A DNA stretch of 64,000 nucleotides from the NCBI GenBank assembly GCA_949710005.1, contig OX453287.1, positions 22,607,285 to 22,671,284 on the forward strand, read 5' to 3'. Source of the DNA: Ricordea florida. Its lineage: Eukaryota > Cnidaria > Anthozoa > Corallimorpharia > Ricordeidae. Below the pieces are notes generated by a model that worked only from the letters and a program-made list of their open reading frames with translations, did no database searches and was not told the origin of the DNA. Shown piece after piece: positions 1-8,500 of this stretch. Position 1 is the first letter of the stretch. The number at the start of each line of letters is the position of its first letter. Both the position numbers and the translations under genes were made by a program.

Positions 1-1724
1 AGCTCATGTTTGATGTGATTATCTAACAATAAGGATTTGAATTGATCACTAACGTATTCACCCCCATTGTCAGATCGTAATCGTTTGACTGTACCAAAGG
101 GTGCAGTATCAGCCAAGAACTGCTTCATTGCTGTGATGGCATCACTCTTGTTCTTTAGGAAATATACCCCAAAGGCACCAGAAAAATCGTCCACAAAAAC
201 CATTGCATAATTGTGACCATCCCTTGACCCTGGTGTGACAGGACCTGCTAAGTCAGTGTGTACTAACTCCAGAGGTGCAGTTGCACGACTATCTGGCTCT
301 CTATTTCGAAACTGTGACATCTTTCCCTTTACACAAGTGTCACATTCAGGCTTACCCTTGGGCTTTGTTGTTATTTTCATCCCCTCAACAACATTTTCTA
401 GTTTAAAAACATCATGCACGTTGCAATGCCCCAATATTTTGTGCCAAGTTTCCGCACTGTGCGCACCATTACTGGAATCGGCATAGTTGAGGTAATACAA
501 CTTCCCATATTTCTTCATAGCAAATTTGGTGTCACCTGGTGTACTTAGCTCAGCAGAATCTGGTGTCAAGTGTATGGAATTTCCCCTATAAACGGCAGAT
601 TGAACAGAAAATATGTTCTGTTTATAACTAGGTATATATAAAGCGTCTTCAAGAAAGACTTCATAGGGAACACCCCCTACATCATGCAGAGTAACTTGTG
701 CCCTGCCCCTGGCAGACACAACACCACATGCCCTACTGCCATCAGCTAACTCTATGTAATGATTTTCGGGTTTGAAATCATCATCAAAATGTAAAAACTT
801 GGACTTATCATTGAGAATATGAGCAGTAGCTCCTGTATCTACTAATAAGGAATTTTCTCTTGTTACGTTAAGAGAGTCCACAGTCACTTTGAACGCAAAT
901 GAAGCGCCCCTCTTATCGTCACTCACGGTTTTCGCTGTGTCCTTCTTGCGACAAACATCTGTGTTGTGTGTCTTGGACTTGCAGTGTCTGCACCATCGGT
1001 GATTAATCTTCTTCCTTTGTTCCTTTATGCGACATTCACTTGATTTGTGACCAGGTTGACCGCAGGAGTAACATGTTATATGTCCGTTCGATGCTGAATG
1101 TTTCTGTTTACAGTTCATAACATTGTCCTCTCCAATTTGTGGCGGCATATGAGATCTTTCGGTCTCTTCATAACTCCTAAGGGCTACTTTGAATTCTTGA
1201 AACTGAATCTTGTCGTCGCGCTGCGAAACAATGGCGGAAAAGGTTTTGTATTCCACAGGTAATCCTTTCAGTACCATGGCAATCAAAAGGCTGTCGCTCA
1301 CTGTCTCCCCGGCGGATTTGAGCGATGCAGCTGCTGTTTCAGCACGTAGAACATAATCTGTTATGCATTCGTCTTGGGCTTTCTGCAGTGAAGTTAGTTC
1401 TGTATACAATGCAAGAACACGTGGTTTGCTTTTTCCCATGTAATGGTTCCTCAATATTTGGAGGGCTCTTCTGCCATCGTCCCTCGCATCCCTCATAATT
1501 AAGGACAGGCTTCGATCGTCCAGGTACTGGATCAGTTGAGCGAAGGCATCAATGTTCTTTTCCGTTTCTGTGTCATCTAGCTCACCTTCGGCTAGGAGAA
1601 CATCGTACAACTTTTGAAGTCTCATAAGTCCCAGGAATTTTACTTCCCAAAGTTCGTATTTCGTAACATCACCGTCGAACATGAGCCTTCTGCTGGGCCC
1701 ATAACCTGTTGCAAGCGTGGCCAT
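1..1724 (-). CDS. Copia-type retrotransposon Gag-Pol, 5' part, cut by window edge
   Basis: Reading the minus strand from ATG at 1724, the frame stays open for 574 codons to the window edge with no stop or frameshift; I translated it throughout. In order: a Gag region of about 200 residues (UBN2/DUF4219-like); a CCHC zinc knuckle (CYSCGQPGHKSSEC, about residues 218-231); a second Cys/His cluster; a protease motif DTGATAH (about residue 295); a GAG-pre-integrase HHCC module (WHKILGHC ... CDTCVKG); and the start of the integrase core with HTDLAGP, VDDFSG and RSDNGGEYV. The order protease then integrase, with integrase apparently ahead of reverse transcriptase, is Ty1/Copia. Reverse transcriptase and RNase H should lie left of base 1. 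The intact frame suggests a young or recently mobile copy. I am confident of the family but not of the lineage. Confidence 0.93.
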   Translation of the reverse strand, partial: MATLATGYGPSRRLMFDGDVTKYELWEVKFLGLMRLQKLYDVLLAEGELDDTETEKNIDAFAQLIQYLDDRSLSLIMRDARDDGRRALQILRNHYMGKSKPRVLALYTELTSLQKAQDECITDYVLRAETAAASLKSAGETVSDSLLIAMVLKGLPVEYKTFSAIVSQRDDKIQFQEFKVALRSYEETERSHMPPQIGEDNVMNCKQKHSASNGHITCYSCGQPGHKSSECRIKEQRKKINHRWCRHCKSKTHNTDVCRKKDTAKTVSDDKRGASFAFKVTVDSLNVTRENSLLVDTGATAHILNDKSKFLHFDDDFKPENHYIELADGSRACGVVSARGRAQVTLHDVGGVPYEVFLEDALYIPSYKQNIFSVQSAVYRGNSIHLTPDSAELSTPGDTKFAMKKYGKLYYLNYADSSNGAHSAETWHKILGHCNVHDVFKLENVVEGMKITTKPKGKPECDTCVKGKMSQFRNREPDSRATAPLELVHTDLAGPVTPGSRDGHNYAMVFVDDFSGAFGVYFLKNKSDAITAMKQFLADTAPFGTVKRLRSDNGGEYVSDQFKSLLLDNHIKHE

Positions 1725-1759
1725 TTGTTCTTCGGTGGATTGAAGACTCCAAGATCAAC

Positions 1760-1938
1760 TGTAACCAAACATTTATTATTCTTCTTTCACTGACATTCGC
1801 ACACACTAGAAGTTACACGTGGCTATGAAATATATACATGGTGGCTGATGCAATACAGCCTCGATTTAATGTTAACTTGAATGACATTTCCTGTACGTAA
1901 ATACTTCCGCTTTATGTAAGTTGGGTTTGCATCCAACA
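1760..1938 (-). repeat. Probable 5' LTR of the Copia element
   Basis: On the element (minus) strand this stretch starts TGTTGGATGC and ends GTTTGGTTACA, the TG...CA form of an LTR. It lies 35 bp upstream of the Gag-Pol ATG. Inside are a TATA-like TATATATTTCATA near 1828-1842 and a polyadenylation-like AATAATAAATG near 1768-1780, in the expected order for U3-R. The partner LTR is outside the window, so both borders and the 179-bp length are inferred from termini alone. No convincing tRNA primer-binding site was recognised next to it. Confidence 0.55.
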
Positions 1939-3187
1939 TGATTAAATGCTCGGAGAAATTAGCTGCATAAAGCTACTCTAAAAATCCGAGGGTAAATAAA
2001 GTAATATATGTATGTATGTATGTATGCCATCTAAACTTCTGTATCCCTCCAGACTTTACTTTATTATTTATACTGTAGTTGAATTGTTAAGGGTGATTTA
2101 CAAGCAAATATTTCTTGTTTTCTAAGAATGAAACAACAGGGATAATTATAGCTCGCATATGAAGTATTCGGTGATGTAGAAATCTAGCCCACAGTTTCTC
2201 CGCCTTTAAACCTTAACCCTTTAAGCCCCAAATATCAATATTCATTTTCGTCTAACTGTTCTCAAATATTTGGTATGGCACTAATGAGGAGAATGTCTTT
2301 AAATATTAATACAACTCTGTTTTGGTGATCATTCTTGTTATTCTCAAAACATGAATGATTGATGAACAGTAATTGCAATGAGAAATTGGATGCTGGTCAC
2401 TACTGGGACTAGAAGTGTTAAGGGCTAGATTGAATCAATATCACACCATACTGTACTGTTTTGTACTTTGAAAACAAGACATTTTTGCATGTTTATCAAA
2501 CTCAGGTACACCCTGCCAAAATGAAGTACTGGTATGCATTCCAATGCAAAATGTTACCTCATTCAAATTGTCACTCAAGATTTTTTCTCACTGATTTGCC
2601 AAAACAATAAAAGTTAAACATTGGATTAGAAAAATAATAATAATAATAATAATAAGAAATAATACATAACTTTATTGGTGAAAACATTCATTGGTAATGT
2701 GTACTTTGTTAATTACATTTTTAAAAATTGGCATATACATGCTATAACAGCGAAAAAATAGTAAAGATACAACAATCATAATTATGAAAAACCCTAATAT
2801 TAGCCTAAGATGATAGATATCCCAATTTAATTCACTAAATAAAAATCTCCATAGTTCTATACCTATGATCCATAATTATAGTATATAGTCCATAACTAAT
2901 TAAAATCTAAAAAGTGTCAATCGGCGGACGCGACTTTATTAATAAAGAAACCCTAATATTAGCCTAAGATTAATAGATACCCTAATTTACTTCACTAGTT
3001 AAAATCTCCATAAATTTTATACCTATGATCTTTAACTATAAACTATAATCTATAACTAATAATAATGATAATAATAATAATAATAATAAATAAAATAATA
3101 ATAATAACTGTTTATCAAATCACCATTGCAGTTTTAAGAACTGAATTACAGGGATAAAACACAAGTTTCAAAAATTTACACAATGAT
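1939..3187. other. AT-rich non-coding DNA with microsatellites and a tandem duplication
   Basis: No gene is seen. There is a short (GTAT)n run near 2007-2026 and (AAT)n runs near 2630-2655 and 3060-3105. A block of about 159 bp beginning AAACCCTAATATTAGCC occurs twice in tandem (2789-2947 and 2948-3062), about 80% similar by eye. The segment near 2075-2150 resembles 13440-13540 (both contain CTGTAG-TGAATTGTT-AGGGT), so it is probably a small dispersed repeat. Confidence 0.6.
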
Positions 3188-3330
3188 ATGTATATGTTAT
3201 GGTTTAATTTTATTCTTCGTTCTAATTTTATTTTCTTTTGTTTCAAACTCATTATCATCAAATTAACGTAATCAAAACAAAAGAAAATCAACTTTGAACC
3301 AAGGATAAAATTGAACCACAACACACACAG
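3188..3330. mobile_element. Palindromic AT-rich MITE, family 1 (copy 1)
   Basis: An inverted repeat of about 140 bp: the left arm reads GTTATGGTTTAATTTTATTC and the right arm ends GATAAAATTGAACCACAAC, around a centre with CTCATTATCAT. The same element is recognisable at 18638-18782, 20135-20278, 26515-26655 and 41166-41303. There is no coding capacity. Foldback structure plus multiple copies means a non-autonomous DNA transposon. The superfamily is unknown because no target duplication was resolved. Confidence 0.75.
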
Positions 3331-3379
3331 GAAAAAATTTCAGAAAACCATCCATGTTTTTTTTCTTAATTCCCATTCT

Positions 3380-3925
3380 TGATGCAAAAACATTAATGGT
3401 TTTTATGAGGATTTTTTGTAAAAACAGGAAAAACATTAATGTGATTTTAAAAACAAAATTGGTTATCTAACAATAAACATGAAGAGAAGAGAAATCATGG
3501 ATGGTTTTACAGCAAAACCCATGAATGGGATTTACAGTAACTTTAGAACATTGTTGTCATTTACAAAAACCATGAATGTGTATTAACCTGAACCATTTTT
3601 GGTATCTTTATTTCCCATCAATGTGTATCTTACTAACCATTCATGAAAACGGTATTTCACATTATTGGTACAAAACACTAAGGATAAACCATTAATGTTA
3701 AGGTTAAAACCATCAATGTTCATAGTAATTCTAATCACATAAGTCATAAACCATTAATGTAACATTGAAAACACGAATGTTTTTCTGCAATGTTATTAAA
3801 AACCATTTGTGGACTTGAATCACTTCCCATTATTGGAATCTAACTTATACCAGTCATGAAAAAAGTTAAATCTAGACCATTAATGTTAAGATTAAAACCA
3901 TTAAATGTAATAATAATAAACCATC
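3380..3925. repeat. Degenerate cluster of CATTAATG palindromes, cluster 1
   Basis: About 550 bp of AT-rich DNA in which ACCATTAATGTT-like words recur in both orientations every 25-60 bp. Five exact copies of the 8-bp palindrome CATTAATG occur (near 3389, 3433, 3690, 3751 and 3879), plus many one-mismatch relatives (CATGAATG, CATCAATG). A second cluster lies at 11590-12095. There is no fixed period, so this is not an ordinary satellite. No reading frame is seen. Confidence 0.6.
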
Positions 3926-4030
3926 ACCAAAGTAAGATGTTTTGTTACATATCCATCATTTCCCATAAGTTCTCATTCCATGTTCCATGAGCCAAACACA
4001 CAATGGCATTCCAGGATACCTTGTCATAAG

Positions 4031-4678
4031 CTAAACGAGGATTTCAGAAGTGTTAGACTCCACTGTGGCAGGTGAACATGGCCTGCTACTTAAAGTTATT
4101 GTACTAGTATGGTTCTCAGAAAGATCACTACAGTGATCATTACCAGTATCACAGAGACTATCCTGGCCATTTACAGTGAGGATATCATAAAAAGATGAAG
4201 GTGAGGTAAATTCATCGATGCCTGAGTCATTTAAAGGGTCACTGGGTTCTTCCTCTCTGTTTGAAAACAAAATATTAAAGCTTAAGTTTATACTTAGCTT
4301 ACGGTATCTGAAGTAAAACCATATAAAATGATTTTGAATGTTGCCCGCCCAGGTTGCCCATGACACTTTATTACAAAAGCACATGATGCAGTATAGTTAT
4401 AATTGTACGAATAATAGGAGGCGAGCGCAAAATAAAAGGCATTTACATTATCGAGACGAGTATTATGATGTACAATCTCACCTTGTCAGCACAAGATCAG
4501 CAATTTCTTGTTGTTGATGCTGCCAGTGAGAATATTCCACGGACCGTGCAACTGCAGCACCATTACAGTTCGAACAGGGGCAATGTACATGTCTAGATTT
4601 CAACTGTGCACATTTGCAGCAGACGATGTCATCTCTCGTCCAAAGAACAGGCTCAATTCTTCGCCTTTTAGCTGCCAT
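4031..4678 (-). CDS. Two-exon gene for a 140-residue Cys-rich, acidic protein, unrecognised
   Basis: Exon 1 is 4678-4482 and exon 2 is 4256-4031 (stop TAG). The donor CAAG|GTGAG and acceptor TTTTCAAACAG|A are good, and the frame joins as ...LTR-EEEPSD. The start chosen is MAAKRRRIEP; an upstream in-frame Met at 4771 would add 31 residues. The N-terminal half has a Cys/His cluster (CCKCAQLKSRHVHCPCSNC, then H about 20 residues later) that could bind zinc. The C-terminal half is acidic and Ser/Thr-rich with no fold visible. Similar CPC-x2-C-x-G stretches occur, as I remember them, at the N-terminus of some cnidarian transposon-derived proteins, so a domesticated or truncated transposon gene is possible. 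The start lies about 290 bp head to head with the exon at 4964. I do not recognise a function. Confidence 0.5.
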
Positions 4679-4963
4679 AATTTTGAGAAGCTGAACCACG
4701 AACTCGACCCGCCACGACTGGCAAAACGCTAACGCCACATTTCCCGCGCAACGATTTCTCGCACCAATCATATCGATTCCTATTTACACTGCCGACCAAT
4801 CACATCGTAGTACCCGCAATGCTTCAGGCGAGGGCGAAGTGGGGGCCTCCGTTTTTGCGTCCGTCGTAGTGTTTGTCGCTTGTGGATCTTTTAGACTTTT
4901 ACACTTTTTGGTTGAGAAAAATAGACTTCGGTGCAGGAAACGAACGGAAAACCGTTTAACAAA

Positions 4964-5033
4964 ATGACTGTCCAGGAGGTTAAGGAAATTATAGAAAAAG
5001 AGTTAGATTCAGAAGTGGCACAAAAGTTCGAAG
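4964..5033 (+). CDS. Orphan first coding exon, possibly the start of a SAM-like domain
   Basis: ATG at 4964 in the context CAAAATGA opens a 23-codon frame (MTVQEVKEIIEKELDSEVAQ, then KFE) that ends at a near-perfect donor, GAAG|GTAAGACTT. The heptad-like spacing VQEVKEII...VAQKFE resembles the first helix of a sterile-alpha-motif domain. This is a weak family guess from a short segment. The Ty3 element is inserted 116 bp into the following intron. No convincing second exon was found before GINS4/IDE, so the rest of the gene is either unrecognised, distant or lost. The upstream 160 bp is GC-richer than its surroundings and could be a promoter shared with the gene at 4678. Confidence 0.4.
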
Positions 5034-5148
5034 GTAAGACTTTCCTTGAATAATCTTCGTGCCATTCTGCAGAGGTCGATTATGTTTCATAGCCTCCCGC
5101 TGTAATAAGGACTAATAAGTTTCAATTAGATTATTACCTAAACATATC

Positions 5149-5481
5149 TGAAGAATTCTCCTCGGTGTTGGACGGTTTTATTTATCACAACAACGATGTA
5201 GAAGCGAATCTACGGGAAAACGTACAGTAATATAAATACACTTAAAACAAAATAAAGCACGGCCGACATTGTACCAGCTGACAATGTACTTACAACTGTA
5301 ATAAAACGTCCTTTAGTCCTGAAGAGCTTCTTAATAAAACGATACCAAGGTATTAGTCAACAAAATGTCCGAGTATATCGACATGGTCTGCGGACGTTCC
5401 CTTAAGGGGTGAGTCCGTGGTGTGTTCAGTTGTGTAATGTCTCATGTTGGCCAGCGGTGTGCTGGTTCGACAAACTCTGCA
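5149..5481 (-). repeat. 3' LTR of the Ty3 element
   Basis: On the element strand it runs TGCAGAGTTTGTC ... GAATTCTTCA. It is the same as the 5' LTR at 10247-10581 except for CCTTTAG versus CCTTTTTAG near 5313-5319. It contains a TATA box, an AATAAA and the 13-nt self-complementary segment (5197-5209) described for the 5' LTR. Confidence 0.97.
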
Positions 5482-5490
5482 TCCCCCCCC
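5482..5490 (-). other. Polypurine tract of the Ty3 element
   Basis: Eight G followed by A on the element strand, directly against the 3' LTR. This is the position and composition expected for the RNase H-resistant primer of plus-strand DNA synthesis. Confidence 0.8.
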
Positions 5491-5519
5491 AGTCTGCAAG
5501 TTAACGAGCGGACTAAACA

Positions 5520-8500
5520 TTATATCCATTTGCCTGTTTCGGGTTCGAAGCGTTTCGGCGGCTGGCGAACGCGCCTAGGACGGGGGCTGCTTGCCTGTAG
5601 GCCATGTTGCGGGGTTGGTGGTCCCGATGTGGTTAGGTCGTTTCGCGCGTCAGGGTGCGCGTCAGAAGGGCTGTCATCTTCGGGGGGTAGTGCATGGGTG
5701 GGGCGGAGCGAGAGGTCCTCCAGAGTTGGTGGTATGTCTGGTTCTGCTGGAGTGGCGGGGGGAGTTGCACGCTGGTGACAACTGGAAGGGGGGTTAGCCG
5801 GTGCTATACATGGTGTGGCAGGCGTGTATGCCCGAAGGAAGCGGCGGTTGCGTGATGTGAGACGTCCCGACCCATCCACTTTGACTACATACTGATCATG
5901 TTCCTTTTTCTCTACGACCGTGCCGGATCTATCCCATTTGTTGGGGTGTGTCCCTTGCTGGTTCTGCAGGAAAACCTGCTCGCCCGTTGACAATGGACGG
6001 AGGGGTCGCGAGTGCTCCTTTAGTGTTTCCACTGTTCTGGACAGTCTTGTTCTGAGGGCTTCCTCTTTAGCTGCCCAAGCATTGCGCCACAGTGGGCGAA
6101 TGTTGGGGTTCGAGAACTTCTCCAGTCGATTAGCGAAGGAGAATGTATCGCGTAGCGGCCGTCCAAAGACGATTTCGGCTGGCGAGAGGCTACAGTCGGG
6201 ATCAGGGGTGTTGCGCAGCTGGAGCATGGCCCGCAGGAAGCCATCGTGGTTAAGGCTGCCTGATGGCCCGGTGTTGGACATCAAGAGGCGTTTTGCGGTT
6301 TTGACAGCTACCTCTGCCCTCCCATTGGACTGGGGAAAATGTGCGGAGGAGAGACGGTGTCGGATTCCCCATTGGCGGAGGAAGGTTTCTGTGCATCCCG
6401 TTGTGAACTCCGGGCCTCCGTCGGTGGATATCTCTGCGGGTACCCCGAACGTGGCAAAGAGTGCTCGGAGGTGGCGAAGCAGACCATTGGCGCCCGCGAG
6501 GTTGGTGCTTGATGGAGAGCTGAAGACTTCCACCCATCCTGAGAGGCGGTCCCCTACCGCGAGGTAGTGGTGGCCTCCATAATTGAAGAAATCAGCAAAC
6601 ACGGCTTCAAATGGCGTGGAAGGCGGTGGGGATGGTATTGGTGGGGTTGAGGTCTGTGAGGGTGCGTTTCGATTGCAATCAGTACATCTGTCCCTTGTTA
6701 TGCGGATGTCCTTTGTCATTCCTGGCCAGTAGACTATCATGCGTGCACGGTGTTCCATTGTCGAGGTTCCTTGGTGAGCTGCGTGTAGGTGCCGCAGGAC
6801 CTGTGGGCGGAGTGAAGGGGGGACCACTATCCGATCCTGGTACATGAGGACACCTTGCTCGACGTAGAGTGCCTCACGGATCGGCCAGAAGGCTGCGAGC
6901 TTGGGGTCCGATCGATCGATATCCTGCTGCCCCTGCTCAATCATACTGCGCAAGCGACTCAGCGATGGGTCCGCCTCTGTCTCCTGGGCGATGTCAGCCC
7001 ATGAGATGATGCCGAGCTGCTGGGCTTCACTGCGGATGGCGGACATCATGATGGTCTCTGGCGTGTCCACTGAGTCCTCTGAGACTGATGGCGATGGATG
7101 ACGTGATGTTGCATCGGCTGCATGGTTTAGCTTTCCAGGGAGGTGCGCAATGTCGAAGCGCCATGGAAGCGTGCGCTGCTTGAGTCTGAAAAGGCGTGAG
7201 TTCGATATCTCATCAAGTGTGCGGTCACCGAAGATCTTTGTGAGCGGCTTGTGATCGGTGACGACAACAAGGTTGTCACAGCCTTGCGTGAAATAGCGTG
7301 TCTGTTCTAGTCCCCAGGCGACGGCCAGAGCCTCACCCTCGATGGGAGCGTAACGTTGCTCAGCTGACGAGAGGAACCTTGATCCTGCTAGGGTAATCCG
7401 CCATCCTTCTGTACAGCAATCAGGGAGTCCCGATGGGCAGTTGCAGTGTTGCTGAAGCAAAAAATATCCTATCCCACGTCGGGACCAGTCAGGGCGGAGG
7501 CATGTGCGTCTTGTTATGTCGAATATCTCCACGCCCTGGCGAATGGCATCAACGATGGCTTGCTTTGACGCTTGGAACGCGTCCTCAAGTTCTGCAGACC
7601 ACGAGAATTTGTAGCGGGGGCTCAGAAACGGCTTGAATGGCGTCATGGTATCTCGTAGTTGGGCGTAGTTGGCCACCTGATTAACGAGGCCGAACCAGCT
7701 TCTGATGTCAGTGGTTGAGGTTGGAGACGGGAAGTCTCTTATGGCGTCTAAGTATTTCGGTAGCGGTTCGATGGCAGATTCAGATATCCTGAAACCCGCG
7801 AAGTCCGCACGTTTGCTGGCAAATTGGAATTTGTCAGGGTTTAGTACGATTCCGGCTTGACCAAGGTGGGTGAGTAAGTCGATCGTGCGCCACCAGTGCT
7901 GCTCTAGATCAGAATCATAATGAATCATGTCGTCCACGCAACGTTCCTTGCGGTCAAAGCTGGAGAGGATGGCATCGAAGCGGCGGTTGTAGCCGTCACC
8001 CGACGACAGGAATCCCTGGGGTGCTCTGGTGTAGCGCCACCGTCCAAACGGGGTGATGAACGTTGTCAAGTGCCGGTCAGACTCGCGTAAGGGGACACTA
8101 TGGTACCCGTTCCACGCGTCAGTCACCGTTTTCCAACTGTCTCTAGGTATTCTGCGCGCTGAATGGAAGGGCGACTCGGCGGCGAATGTCTCCCGTTGGC
8201 AGAACTTGTTCAGTGGTGATAGATCAACGGTGCGGCGTGGTGAGCCGTCATGCTTTCTGGTGACGACCATCCGGTGGCACCAGGTGACAGGCTCGCCGTA
8301 GGGCACCCTTTCGATGACTCCGAGTGCTTCGTCGCGCAGAAGGTCATCGTAGACCTGCTGCTGCCAATGGAGTGGCACAGCGGCTGGGGTGTGGCAAGCC
8401 TTTGGTGTCGCGTTGGGGTCGACATGTATTTCTATGGCTGGTCCATCCATGCACGGCAGTGTCTGGTGAGGGCAGGTGTTGAATGTTGAAGATGCGTATC

